Origin: Hyphomicrobiales bacterium | Lineage (GTDB): Bacteria > Pseudomonadota > Alphaproteobacteria > Rhizobiales > S144-23 | Direction: 5' to 3' | Length of the DNA: 15,490 nucleotides | Assembly: GCA_015494375.1 (NCBI GenBank) | Contig: WGBL01000430.1 | Coordinates: forward strand, 1-15,490 | Part shown: piece by piece, positions 1-7,484 of the stretch | Layout of the letters: the number at the start of each line of letters is the position of its first letter | How positions within the stretch are numbered: position 1 is the stretch's first letter | Position numbers and translations under genes: made by a program | The notes under the pieces: model-generated | Seen by the model: only the letters and a program-made list of their open reading frames with translations | Databases searched by the model: none | Told to the model about the DNA's origin: nothing

Positions 1-244
1 CCAGATCGTGGCCGACGGGCTCACCGAGAAAGATGGCTGGCTGCCGGTCAATCCCTCGGGCGGGCTCAAGGCCAAGGGCCATCCGATCGGGGCGACGGGG
101 GTTTCGATGCACGTGCTCACGGCGATGCAACTTGTGGGCGCGGCGGGGGAGATGCAGATTCCCCATGCCGAGCTCGGCGGCATCTTCAACATGGGCGGGG
201 CGGCGGTGGCCAACTATGTCTCGATCCTCGAGCGCATGAAATAG
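1..244 (+). CDS. Thiolase family protein (acetyl-CoA acetyltransferase-like), C-terminal fragment
   Basis: The open frame enters from the left edge (first full codon at base 2) and stops at TAG 242-244, so only about 80 C-terminal residues are visible. Seen: the thiolase block NPSGGLKAKGHPIGATG, which holds the active-site His of the GHP motif, and a terminal strand region GGIFNMGGAAVANYVSIL. Biosynthetic and degradative thiolases normally carry a second catalytic Cys in a CxGGG block near this position. Here the equivalent reads NMGGAAV, the pattern of the SCP2-thiolase-like branch that lacks that Cys. Thiolases condense or cleave acyl-CoAs. The direction and substrate cannot be told from the fragment. 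The gene converges on the liv operon, with about 160 nt between the two stops. The family call is firm and the subfamily is an inference. Confidence 0.9.
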   Translation, partial: QIVADGLTEKDGWLPVNPSGGLKAKGHPIGATGVSMHVLTAMQLVGAAGEMQIPHAELGGIFNMGGAAVANYVSILERMK

Positions 245-253
245 TCCCAAACG

Positions 254-273
254 GGCCGCTCGTCCTTGCGGCC
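254..273 (+). terminator. Weak hairpin after the thiolase gene
   Basis: GGCCGC (254-259) pairs with GCGGCC (268-273) around an 8-nt loop, ten bases after the thiolase stop. What follows is only mildly T-rich (CCTTTGCGTTTG), so this is at best an imperfect intrinsic terminator. The convergent gene arrangement makes a terminator here plausible. No good T-tract is visible for the opposite (livF) direction either. Confidence 0.3.
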
Positions 274-335
274 GCCTTTGCGTTTGCCGGCGATTCAATC
301 AAGCGCGAACACGCTCCAAACATCGTATCTCCAGT

Positions 336-363
336 GGGTTCTTTCGCTTGGGTTCTTTCGCTC
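336..363. repeat. 14-bp tandem duplication between thiolase and livF
   Basis: GGGTTCTTTCGCTT (336-349) is followed directly by GGGTTCTTTCGCTC (350-363), 13 of 14 identical. It lies in the roughly 160-nt gap between the two convergent stops. No coding or regulatory role is evident. It is one of several comparable duplications in the gaps of this window. Confidence 0.85.
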
Positions 364-406
364 GGCGGGATCATTCTGGCGAGGAGCGGCATGGGCGCCA
401 TCCCCG

Positions 407-1447
407 TCAGCCGCCGAGGAAGAGCTGGCCCACCTTGGGGTTGGCCAGCAGCTCCTCGCCCGTGCCCGCAATCGCCACCTGGCCCGAGACCAGCACATAG
501 CCGATGTCAGCGAACTCGAGCCCCTTCTTGGCGTTCTGCTCGACCATGATAATCGTCTTGCCCTCGACGTTTTGCAGATCGTCGAGGATTTCGAAAACCA
601 TATCAATATAGCGCGGCTCAAGCCCGATGGACGGCTCATCGACGAGGAGCACCTCGGGGTTCATGACAAGCGCACGGGAAATCTCGAGAAGTCGCCGCTC
701 GCCTCCGGACAGCACCTTGGCCGGGTGCTTGCGGCGCTGGGCGAGGCGTGGATACTTCTCGAAAATCCGCTCGGCCGCCTCCTTGGCCTGGTCGGGATCG
801 GGCATGAGATAGCCGCCCATCCAGAGGTTCTCCTCGACCGTCATGCCGGGAAAGACCGATTTGTCCTGAAGGATATAGGCAATCCCCGCCCGGCTCAGCT
901 TCTCGTTGGGCGAAAGGGCGGTGATGTCGAGCCTGTCATCGCCATCGCCAACGACAATGCGGCCGGAGTAGATGTCGTTGAAGCCGAAGATCGCATGAAG
1001 AATCGTTGACTTGCCCGCACCATTGGGCCCGATCAGGCAAAGCGACTGCTTGCGGCCGACGCGAAGATTGAGATTGTGCAGGATCTCCATCTTGCCATAG
1101 CCGGCATGCAGGTTTTCGATCGAAAGGAAAGGCGCACCTCTCGCCAGGCGTTCAAGCTCGGCGACGCTCACCTCCTCGGCGATCTCGGCTGCTTGGCGCG
1201 CCACCTCGTCGACCGAAATCACGGTCGCGACATCGCCCATGTGATAGCCGCTCGCCTGGCGCGCCCGCCGGCCCGTGCCAGCGCTGGCGTCAGCGCCCGC
1301 GCTTGCTTCGGCTCCCTCTCCCTTGTGGCCTCCGGTCTCGCCGCCCCTGCCGGCCGCCTCTCCGCTTATGGCCGTGCCGCCACCCTCCGCGCTCTCCGGC
1401 TCGTGTCCGACCGCGCCAGGCCCGCGCTCTCGCTCGCTCGTGGTCAT
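407..1447 (-). CDS. livF: Branched-chain amino acid-type ABC transporter, ATP-binding protein LivF
   Basis: Second ATPase of the importer; it hydrolyses ATP on the cytoplasmic face to drive uptake. Seen: Walker A GPNGAGKST at residues 140-148, Q-loop Gln about 194 (AYILQDKSVFPGMTVEENL), signature LSGGER 246-251, Walker B VLLVDEP 266-272 and a switch His-free MVEQNAKKGLE region, all typical of LivF. The start at 1447 overlaps the livG stop by one base (TGATG on the minus strand), which favours translational coupling. LivF proteins are usually about 235 aa. This one has 346 because about 110 residues precede the ATPase domain, the first 65 or so being Gly/Ala/Glu-rich low complexity. A shorter start at Met70 (base 1240) is possible. 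Last gene of the operon; the transported substrate is not known. Confidence 0.93.
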   Translation of the reverse strand: MTTSERERGPGAVGHEPESAEGGGTAISGEAAGRGGETGGHKGEGAEASAGADASAGTGRRARQASGYHMGDVATVISVDEVARQAAEIAEEVSVAELERLARGAPFLSIENLHAGYGKMEILHNLNLRVGRKQSLCLIGPNGAGKSTILHAIFGFNDIYSGRIVVGDGDDRLDITALSPNEKLSRAGIAYILQDKSVFPGMTVEENLWMGGYLMPDPDQAKEAAERIFEKYPRLAQRRKHPAKVLSGGERRLLEISRALVMNPEVLLVDEPSIGLEPRYIDMVFEILDDLQNVEGKTIIMVEQNAKKGLEFADIGYVLVSGQVAIAGTGEELLANPKVGQLFLGG

Positions 1448-2199
1448 CAGTGTGCTCCAAGATAGGCGTCGATTACGCGTTGGTCGTTGCGGATGGCTTC
1501 GGGCGGGCCCTCAGCCAAGAGGCGGCCGTGGGCGAGGCAATAGATCTTGTCGGCCATGTTCATGATCACCCGCATGTTGTGCTCGATGATCAAGAGCGTG
1601 ATCCCGAGCTCGCTGTTGGCACGCTTGAGACGATCGATAAGCCCGTTGATGAGCGTTGGGTTGATGCCGGCCGTGGGCTCGTCAAGGAGCAGCACCGTCG
1701 GCTCGTTCATCAGTGCCATGGCGAACTCGAGCAGCTTCTGCTGGCCGAACGAGAGATCGCCCGCCAAGAGGTAGCGCTTCTCATAGAGGCCGACGAAATC
1801 GAGAAGCCGCTCCGCCTTCTCCAAATCCTCGCTGGTGTGCCGGCCGAACATGTCGAGAAAGCCCATCTTGCGGTGCGGCACCGAGATGAGCATGTTTTTC
1901 ACGCAATTCATCTTGGCGTAGATGCGGGTCTGCTGGAAGGTGCGCAGGAGCCCGAGCCGCGCAATGCGCTGGACGCGCAGGCGCTGGATCTCACGCCCCT
2001 CAAAGCGGATGACGCCAGCATCGATGGGATGATAGCCGACGATGGAGTTGAAAAGCGTGGTCTTGCCCGAGCCATTGGGGCCGATGAGGCCAGTGATGCG
2101 GCCCCGCTCGACATCGAGTGAGATGTCCTCGTTGGCGACCACACCGCCAAAGCGCTTGGTCACGCCACGCACCTCGATGATCGCATCGCTCACGCGCAT
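1447..2199 (-). CDS. livG: Branched-chain amino acid-type ABC transporter, ATP-binding protein LivG
   Basis: First ATPase of the liv-type importer, 250 aa, the usual length. Numbering from Met at 2199: Walker A GPNGSGKTT 40-48, Q-loop RTFQQTRIY about 87-94, signature LSFGQQK 149-155 (LivG normally has LSYGQQ), Walker B VLLLDEP 169-175, and IIEHNM with the switch His after it. A frame extends upstream to 2346, but that part lies inside the 3' end of livM and encodes no conserved sequence. The ATG at 2199 is 10 nt after the livM stop with GGAGA close in front of it. The GTG two codons later (2193) has more normal spacing from that GGAGA and may be the real start. The stop overlaps the livF start. 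Confidence 0.94.
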   Translation of the reverse strand: MRVSDAIIEVRGVTKRFGGVVANEDISLDVERGRITGLIGPNGSGKTTLFNSIVGYHPIDAGVIRFEGREIQRLRVQRIARLGLLRTFQQTRIYAKMNCVKNMLISVPHRKMGFLDMFGRHTSEDLEKAERLLDFVGLYEKRYLLAGDLSFGQQKLLEFAMALMNEPTVLLLDEPTAGINPTLINGLIDRLKRANSELGITLLIIEHNMRVIMNMADKIYCLAHGRLLAEGPPEAIRNDQRVIDAYLGAH

Positions 2200-2209
2200 G
2201 TCTCCGTTT

Positions 2210-3322
2210 TCATTCCGCGGCCTCTGCCCTAGGAGCGCCGGCACGGGCCGCTGGGCCGCGCGTTTTTTCTTCCACGCGGATGCCGAACCATTCGGGCCTC
2301 TGCTCCATAAGCCAGCCAAGAATGCCCTGCTGGAAATAGACGACAATGATCACAATCAGCAGCCCGAGTGCGACCCATTGCCAGCCGAGCAGATAGGTCC
2401 AGGTGACCTCCTTGATCACGTGGAAAAGAACCGCACCGAGGATCGGTCCCCAAAGGATTCCCTTGCCGCCGAGCAGCACCATGAGCACCATGAAGATGCC
2501 GAACGTGATGGTCGGGAACGCCACCTCGAGCGGCTCGATGAAGCCCGTCATATTGCCGAAGATGGCGCCCGAGATGCCGAGAAAGAATGCCGAAATCGCC
2601 CAGGCCACGCGCTTGTAGCGGTTGGTATGAAGGCCCATGCCCTCGGCCTTCTCCTCATCGTCGCGGATGGCGTTGAGCGCAAGGCCGAAGCGCGTGCCAT
2701 AAAGCCATTTGAGGAACAGAAAGGTCGCAACAGCCAGCGCAAACATCAGATAGTAGAAAAAGCGCTTGGCCTCGTCGGGACCGCCGGGATAGGTCGGCAT
2801 CGAGATGCCCGAGCCGCCCCCGATCCAGTCCCAGGCGCCGACAAGCTCGCCCGCGGCAATGGCGACCCCGAGCGTGCCGATGGCGAAATAGGGCCCGCGC
2901 AATCCGAAAACAATGAGGCCGAAGAGGAAGGCAAAGAGCGTTGCAAGGACGCCCGCCGCCCCCATGCCGAGCCAGAAGCCCGTAAAATACTGCTCCGGTG
3001 TAAAGGCGAACTCACCACCACCGAAGGCCGCCGTATAGACGCCGACATCATAGACAAGGCCGATCTGCACAACGGCCGAGATGTACATGCCGGCGCCGAA
3101 GAAGAAAATGTTGCCAAGCGAATTGTAGCCCATCTGCCCGCCGAGCAGGTCCCAGGTGAGCGCAAAAACGATCATCAGCCAGAGGACGGAGATTTGCGAG
3201 ACATAGGCGGGGAACAGGTAGGGCGCCGCGAGCCCGAAAAGCAAAACCGCGCCATAAAGCACAAGCCTTGCGATGTTGTTGCCGATGCTCATGGCTCCTG
3301 CGCTCATGGCTTCTGCGCTCAT
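2210..3322 (-). CDS. livM: Branched-chain amino acid-type ABC transporter permease LivM
   Basis: Inner-membrane permease of the liv importer, 370 aa, forming the channel with LivH and binding LivG/LivF. Seen: many hydrophobic helices, the LivM-type block LWLMIVFALTWDLLGGQMGYNSLGNIFFFGAG near the N-terminus, and the cytoplasmic coupling region ALNAIRDDEEKAEGMG, where the RDDExxA motif contacts the ATPase, at about residues 218-233. The N-terminus has three in-register Met codons (3322, 3307, 3292) created by a 15-bp tandem repeat, so the true start is ambiguous by up to ten residues. The first Met lies 19 nt after the livH stop. The C-terminal tail is charged and Ala-rich and ends 10 nt before livG. 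Confidence 0.93.
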   Translation of the reverse strand: MSAEAMSAGAMSIGNNIARLVLYGAVLLFGLAAPYLFPAYVSQISVLWLMIVFALTWDLLGGQMGYNSLGNIFFFGAGMYISAVVQIGLVYDVGVYTAAFGGGEFAFTPEQYFTGFWLGMGAAGVLATLFAFLFGLIVFGLRGPYFAIGTLGVAIAAGELVGAWDWIGGGSGISMPTYPGGPDEAKRFFYYLMFALAVATFLFLKWLYGTRFGLALNAIRDDEEKAEGMGLHTNRYKRVAWAISAFFLGISGAIFGNMTGFIEPLEVAFPTITFGIFMVLMVLLGGKGILWGPILGAVLFHVIKEVTWTYLLGWQWVALGLLIVIIVVYFQQGILGWLMEQRPEWFGIRVEEKTRGPAARAGAPRAEAAE

Positions 3323-3357
3323 AACTACTGCACCACCTGGGCTACTGCACCACCTGG
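3293..3357. repeat. Two adjacent tandem duplications at the livH/livM junction
   Basis: On the plus strand GGCTCCTGCGCTCAT (3293-3307) is followed by GGCTTCTGCGCTCAT (3308-3322), 14 of 15 identical. Each copy carries a livM start codon. Next to it CTACTGCACCACCTGG occurs at 3325-3340 and again at 3342-3357 (period 17). The second pair copies the last codons and the stop of livH, so a ghost livH tail with its own stop sits in the intergenic space. Confidence 0.9.
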
Positions 3358-4286
3358 CGATTCATGGCTTGCTGGATCTGGCGGATGAGGAGAACAAAGA
3401 CGAGGACCCCGACAACAATCGCCTGCTGAAACTCCGCCCCCAGCACAAAACCGCCGAACTGCTCGAAAATGCCGAGCCCGAGCCCCGAGGCGATGACGCC
3501 CGGCAGATTGCCAAAGCCCGCCGCCGTCACAATGACGAAGGCGCGGATCGAGTAGGTGATGCCATAGAACGGCTGGATCACCCAGATCATGACAATGAGC
3601 GCGCCCGCGGCGCCGCAAATGGCGGCATTGAGCGAATAGGTGAAAGCATAGACCCTGTCGGTATCAATGCCGAGCACCCGGGCCGCGCGCGGGTCCTGTG
3701 CGGTGGCGCGGATGGCCTGGCCCATGCGGCTCCGCTTCATGAAGGTGATGACCACGGCGGCGAGCAGAGCAGCAAGCAGGAAGGCGAACAGCTTTTGCGG
3801 CGCCACCGTCACCGCGCCGCCCAAGAGTGTGAGGCTCTCATAGCCCGGATCGACCGACTGGGTGTCGGAGCCGAATATGAGATTGAGCACCTGGGCAATG
3901 ACGATGGCGATGCCGAAGGTGGCCAAGAGCGAGGTGAAAAGGTCGCGGTCGATCACCTTGGCGATCACCAGGCGATAGAGCAGCCAGCCGAGCCCCCAAA
4001 GCAGAGCAAAAGAAGCGACGAGCCCAGCAAGAAGCACCCACGGGCTCACACCGAACGTTTGGGTGAGCCACCAGGTAAGATAGCCCCCCACCATGACGAA
4101 GTCGCCCTGGGCGAGGTTCTTGACATTCATCACGCCCCAGACAAGGGCCAGCCCATAGGCCGAGAGCGCAAACACGGCGCCCACCAGCACACCGTCGATG
4201 AGGAGCTGGACATTGAACACTGGGGCGGCAAACAGAATGGAGAGGTTGCCGCAGGTCTGGGCAAAGAAATCGCAAAGGCCGAACAT
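3342..4286 (-). CDS. livH: Branched-chain amino acid-type ABC transporter permease LivH
   Basis: Inner-membrane permease partner of LivM, 314 aa from the ATG at 4286. Seen: hydrophobic helices throughout, the LivH N-terminal block QLLIDGVLVGAVFALSAYGL followed by GVMNVKNLAQGDFVMVGGY, and the coupling motif IRATAQDPRAARVLGID in the middle of the protein. The frame continues up to a GTG at 4319, but the ATG at 4286 has a clear Shine-Dalgarno (TGAGG, six bases before it), so it is preferred. The gene is separated from livK by about 213 nt containing a hairpin and followed closely by livM. Confidence 0.94.
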   Translation of the reverse strand: MFGLCDFFAQTCGNLSILFAAPVFNVQLLIDGVLVGAVFALSAYGLALVWGVMNVKNLAQGDFVMVGGYLTWWLTQTFGVSPWVLLAGLVASFALLWGLGWLLYRLVIAKVIDRDLFTSLLATFGIAIVIAQVLNLIFGSDTQSVDPGYESLTLLGGAVTVAPQKLFAFLLAALLAAVVITFMKRSRMGQAIRATAQDPRAARVLGIDTDRVYAFTYSLNAAICGAAGALIVMIWVIQPFYGITYSIRAFVIVTAAGFGNLPGVIASGLGLGIFEQFGGFVLGAEFQQAIVVGVLVFVLLIRQIQQAMNRQVVQ

Positions 4287-4452
4287 TTCGAACCTCAAAG
4301 CTCGAGGCGGCAGGGACACTGGCCAGTCGCCGCTCGCTTGCGCCAGTGCTCAGTGTTCCGCCTCCCCTCGCCATCCCCTCCCCGCCTTCCGCATGGAGCG
4401 CATTGAGAGCGCTTGCGGTCAAGGGGTGGTCAGTGAGGAACACGGAAGGCGG

Positions 4453-4482
4453 CGAGGGCCGGCTCCGATGAACCGGCCCTCG
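4453..4482 (-). promoter_or_regulatory. Strong hairpin in the livK-livH gap
   Basis: CGAGGGCCGG (4453-4462) pairs perfectly with CCGGCCCTCG (4473-4482) around a 10-nt loop, 17 bases past the livK stop in the transcribed direction. No T-run follows on the minus strand, so it is not a standard intrinsic terminator. Binding-protein genes that head ABC operons often have such a hairpin, which stabilises the upstream message and gives excess binding protein over permease. That role is inferred here from position only. Confidence 0.6.
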
Positions 4483-4499
4483 AGCTTGCATGCTGTTTT

Positions 4500-5795
4500 C
4501 TATTGCACCTTGCGCGGCCAGATGAGCTTGTGCGAGGCGAACTTCGACGGCGCCACAACGTTGTATTGGCCGTTCTGGACCTGCCGCAACACCATCGGCT
4601 TGGCGATGTTGTTGCCTGCCGGCGAGAACTTGATGGGGCCATAGAATGTCATCAAGTCGGTTGCCGCCAGCGCATCGCGCACCTTCTCTTTGTCGAGTGA
4701 GCCGGCGCGCTCGAAGGCGTCCTTGAAGACATAGATGGCCGCCGCCGCCTGAGCCGCCTGATAGGGAACCGAGCGGTTCTTGTACATATCATAAGCCGCC
4801 TTGAATTCCCGATTGAAATCGGCGGCGCTGCCGAACAGCGGGTCCTTGTAGGAGAGCGTCTCGGCCCATTGGGTCGAGCACAGGAAGCCCTCCGCCGTCT
4901 TGCCGAACTTGCCGATGATGTCGGCCGACTCACAGTGCGTGATGGCAATCATGGGGACGTCGATTTTCATCTCGCCCACCTGCCGCGTGAGCGTCGCTGC
5001 GCCCTTCGAGTGCCCCGATGCGATAAGCACGTCGGGCTTGAGCGCTTTGACCTTGGTGAGTGTGGCGCTCACGTCGGAGAGGTCGCGCGGCATCCTGTCG
5101 TCGATGACGATTTTCATGCCGTACTTCGCCGCGTCCTCTTTCACGCCCGCGCGGATGTCGAGCGAGAAGGGGTCGTTCTCAACCACCAGTGCTATGCGCA
5201 CATCGCTGGGTTTCTTGCCCTGCCTCTTCTCGGCCACTTCCGCCGCCAGGGTGACGGCCGATGCCAAATACTGTTCCGAGGTCGAGAGGACCGCGAAGAG
5301 GTATTTGTAGCCCTTGTTGAACAGCGAGCGCGAAGCGCCTTCGGCCTCAACCATCGGGATCTTGTATTTCTCGGTCACCGGCGCAATCGCCTTCGTGAGC
5401 CCTGAAGAGTATGGGCCCAACATGTACTGCACCTTGTCCTGATTGATGAGGCGCTCGGCGAGCTGCGCGCCACGGGCCGGTGTCGACTCGTCATCATAGT
5501 AGATGACCTTGAAGTTGTAGCATTTGCCACCCACTTTGACGCCGCCGGCTTCCTTGATCTTGCGGATCGCAAACTCATAACCGTTCTTGGTATGAAGCCC
5601 GTTCGTCGAGTATTTTCCGGTGAGCGACAGTGCGGCGCCAAGCGTGATGGTGCCACATTCCTGTGCCATGGCAGAGCCTGGGGTCGCGGCGAACCCTGGG
5701 GCCAATAGCGAGCCGGGCAGCCCAAAAAGACCCGGGACAGCGCCAAACCCCGCAGCCGCAAGCGCCGTAAGAGCCACTTTCTTGATCGTCTTCAT
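4500..5795 (-). CDS. livK: Periplasmic substrate-binding protein of the liv-type ABC importer (type I PBP)
   Basis: Captures the solute in the periplasm and delivers it to LivHM. 431 aa from the ATG at 5795, which has a good Shine-Dalgarno (AGGGAGA, about seven bases upstream). The frame runs open to 5918 but that extension has no signal-peptide character. Seen: basic n-region MKTIKK, a hydrophobic Ala/Leu/Gly stretch, and probable signal peptidase cleavage after PGSAMA about residue 46. The mature part has the type I periplasmic-binding fold motifs TITLGAALSLTGKYSTNG, YYDDESTPARGAQLAERLI, YMLGPYSSGLTKAIAPV and a closing QVQNGQYNVVAPSKFA. The signal region is longer than usual. The ligand is unknown: this family covers leucine/isoleucine/valine, amides, aromatic acids and other carboxylates. 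Confidence 0.93.
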   Translation of the reverse strand: MKTIKKVALTALAAAGFGAVPGLFGLPGSLLAPGFAATPGSAMAQECGTITLGAALSLTGKYSTNGLHTKNGYEFAIRKIKEAGGVKVGGKCYNFKVIYYDDESTPARGAQLAERLINQDKVQYMLGPYSSGLTKAIAPVTEKYKIPMVEAEGASRSLFNKGYKYLFAVLSTSEQYLASAVTLAAEVAEKRQGKKPSDVRIALVVENDPFSLDIRAGVKEDAAKYGMKIVIDDRMPRDLSDVSATLTKVKALKPDVLIASGHSKGAATLTRQVGEMKIDVPMIAITHCESADIIGKFGKTAEGFLCSTQWAETLSYKDPLFGSAADFNREFKAAYDMYKNRSVPYQAAQAAAAIYVFKDAFERAGSLDKEKVRDALAATDLMTFYGPIKFSPAGNNIAKPMVLRQVQNGQYNVVAPSKFASHKLIWPRKVQ

Positions 5796-5846
5796 GCGTT
5801 TTCTCCCTAGTTGCTGGCCTGGCCAGTTCCCTTGTTTTTTCAGATC

Positions 5847-5879
5847 GGCCGCCAAAGAACAAGTGTTCTTTTGGTGGCC
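5847..5879. promoter_or_regulatory. 18-bp dyad / hairpin upstream of livK
   Basis: AAAGAACAAGTGTTCTTT (5854-5871) is a perfect inverted repeat with 8-bp arms and a 2-bp centre. It is embedded in a longer imperfect hairpin whose outer GGCC (5847-5850) pairs with GGCC (5876-5879). It lies about 59-77 bases before the livK ATG, a position suited to an operator or leader structure. It is also downstream of the zinc-peptidase stop, but no T-tract follows on the minus strand, so a terminator is unlikely. Its core GAAC-N4-GTTC resembles the Gram-positive LexA box; no regulator is identified. Confidence 0.6.
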
Positions 5880-5886
5880 CATCGTT

Positions 5887-5915
5887 ATTGGTGAAGGCGA
5901 TTGATTGGTGAAGGC
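5887..5915. repeat. 12-bp direct repeat (period 17) upstream of livK
   Basis: ATTGGTGAAGGC occurs at 5887-5898 and again at 5904-5915, identical, with five bases between. It lies in the 145-nt gap between the peptidase stop and livK, about 90-120 bases before the livK ATG. It could be a paired activator site or simply a tandem duplication like the others in this window; the sequence does not decide. Confidence 0.8.
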
Positions 5916-5940
5916 CATTGCCGCTTATCCGCGGCCATGC

Positions 5941-6978
5941 TCACAAAGTGCGCGCCCTGAAGGTCTCGCAACTGCTCATCCGGCCGCTCTCAAGCCCGCG
6001 CTTGAACCACCTGACCCGCTGCGCCGACGAGCCATGGGTGAAGGCATCGGGCACCACGCGGCCCTGGGTGCGGCGCTGGATCATGTCGTCGCCGATGGCG
6101 CTCGCGGCACGCAAGCCTTCCTCGATGTCGCCTTTCTCGAGGATCTGCTTCTCGCTATCGGCGCGGCGCGCCCAGACGCCCGCGAGGCAATCGGCCTGCA
6201 GTTCCATGCGCACCTGGAGGGCGTTGGCGTCGCGCCGGCTCATGCGCTGCTTGGCGGCCTGCACCTTCTCGGCGATGCCCAGCAGCTTTTGCACATGATG
6301 GCCCACCTCGTGGGCGATCACATAGGCCTGGGCGAAATCGCCCGGCGCGCCGAACTGATCGCGCAGCTGGCGATAAAAGCTGAGGTCGATATAGATCTTT
6401 TCATCGAGCGGGCAATAGAAGGGTCCCATGGCCGCCATGCCCGGCCCGCAACGGGTCTGGGTGAAGCCCGTATAGAGCACGAGCCGCGGATAGCGGTAGG
6501 TGCGCCCGATCTCGGCAAAGGTTGTGCGCCAGACGTCCTCGGTGTCGGCCAGGATCACCTTGACGAAGCGGGCAAGCTCATCAGACGCGTTCGAGGCCGG
6601 CCGCTGCGTTGGCCCGGTGCGGCGTGCAGCGCTGCGTCGATAGGGCTCGCTGCCGGGCATGCCCGGAATGTCGAGATCGGGAAAGCGCCCCGCCTCGCGC
6701 GAGCCGCCGGGGATGGGCAGCCCGCCACCGCCGCCGCCTCCGCCACCGCCCAGAATAATGCGCGGATCAACGCCGAACAGCAGCATCAGGCCGAAGATCA
6801 GCAAGAGCCCCATGATGCCGATGCCGCCCCCGCGTGCGCCGCGCGAACGCGGCAATGGAATGCGCATGCCGCGCCCACCGCCGCGGCCCGGAAAAGGAAA
6901 CGGAAATGGCATGCCGCCGCGCCGGCCGCGCCGATCCTCGACGTTCTCGCTCTCGCGCCGCCCGCGAATTCTCACCAT
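5941..6978 (-). CDS. Neutral zinc metallopeptidase, YpfJ family
   Basis: Probable membrane-anchored gluzincin of the putative neutral zinc metallopeptidase family (PF04228, E. coli YpfJ); natural substrates are not established. 345 aa. Seen: Arg/Gly-rich N-terminus, one hydrophobic segment about residues 50-69 (IGIMGLLLIFGLMLLFGV), a run of ten glycines about 77-86, then the catalytic domain with RCGPGMAAMGPFYCPLDEK, the zinc motif HEVGHH at 223-228 and MELQADCLAG (258-267), whose Glu259 is the likely third ligand. All key residues are present. The start at 6978 has only a weak GGTGA in front. Same strand as the liv genes, 145 nt upstream of livK, probably its own transcription unit. Confidence 0.92.
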   Translation of the reverse strand: MVRIRGRRESENVEDRRGRRGGMPFPFPFPGRGGGRGMRIPLPRSRGARGGGIGIMGLLLIFGLMLLFGVDPRIILGGGGGGGGGGLPIPGGSREAGRFPDLDIPGMPGSEPYRRSAARRTGPTQRPASNASDELARFVKVILADTEDVWRTTFAEIGRTYRYPRLVLYTGFTQTRCGPGMAAMGPFYCPLDEKIYIDLSFYRQLRDQFGAPGDFAQAYVIAHEVGHHVQKLLGIAEKVQAAKQRMSRRDANALQVRMELQADCLAGVWARRADSEKQILEKGDIEEGLRAASAIGDDMIQRRTQGRVVPDAFTHGSSAQRVRWFKRGLESGRMSSCETFRARTL

Positions 6979-7484
6979 CGCTCACCGCCCTCGCATAATG
7001 TTTTGATGTTTTGCAGTGCCACTTGCCCAGTGCCGCTTAAAGCGCGCTGCGCACCCAATTGGAGACCTCGAAAAACCTTTCTCTCACGTGATCAACTCCG
7101 TTGTGCGAGTAGAAACCCAGTCGCGTGGCCTGCGCACCACCCGGACGCCTCCGTCCCCTTAGACTGCATCCCGCCAACTTCATGCCCGCATATGATCCGG
7201 GGATTGAGGGCGGCACGACGTCAATCCGAGCGGCCCTTGGCCCTGGATCGCCGATTCGGCGCCTGCGACCCGCGAAGCCGGCGCCCAGCGATGACATCGA
7301 TGACGTCAGAGAGGGGCCGCTGCTTGCCTTGGCCTCCTGCCGCAACGTCATCGCTCCTCTCGGGCTTGACCCGGGGATCGGGCCGAGCAAGCCAGAGTCC
7401 GAAAGCACGATGTTTGCCTCTCAGGATTGTTAGGTCAAGGCTAGTCCTGTCCCGTTGTCACTGACACACGACGCGTTCAGCGGC
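6979..7484. other. Non-coding stretch upstream of the zinc peptidase
   Basis: I see no supportable gene here. Frames that stay open give Pro/Arg/Ser-rich translations (for example 7037-7408 on the minus strand) typical of chance open frames in GC-rich repeats. Segments such as TCGGGCTTGACCCGGGGATC (around 7359-7378) and ATGATCCGGGGATTGAGG (around 7191-7208) resemble the dispersed intergenic repeats common in Rhizobiales genomes. That resemblance is from memory and untested. The promoter of the zinc peptidase should lie in the right-to-left direction here, but no good -35/-10 pair was found. Confidence 0.5.
6998..7038. repeat. Two consecutive tandem duplications upstream of the zinc peptidase
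   Basis: ATGTTTTG is repeated perfectly at 6998-7005 and 7006-7013. Immediately after, CAGTGCCACTT (7014-7024) recurs as CAGTGCCGCTT (7028-7038) with period 14. Both lie within 60 bases upstream of the peptidase start, in its presumed 5' leader. No function is visible. Confidence 0.8.

Noticed and set aside
2042..4406. Long plus-strand frames opposite livG, livM and livH (448 and 377 codons)
   Set aside because: The minus-strand genes have clear family motifs and membrane helices; the plus-strand products are charged low-complexity sequences mirroring them.
5847..5879. Intrinsic terminator of the zinc-peptidase gene
   Set aside because: The hairpin is good but the downstream minus-strand sequence is A-rich (GATCTGAAAAAAC), not T-rich.
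5796..5918. Upstream extension of LivK by 41 residues
   Set aside because: It would bury the signal peptide, and the ATG at 5795 has a strong ribosome-binding site. The extension also covers the dyad, which is better read as regulatory.
7037..7408. Possible 123-aa minus-strand protein upstream of the zinc peptidase
   Set aside because: Pro/Ser/Arg-rich translation (GPIPGSSPRG) typical of GC-rich intergenic repeats, with no ribosome site or family resemblance.
5905..7464. Plus-strand frame of 519 codons opposite the zinc peptidase
   Set aside because: Antisense to a gene with an intact HEVGHH motif; it contains no recognisable domain.
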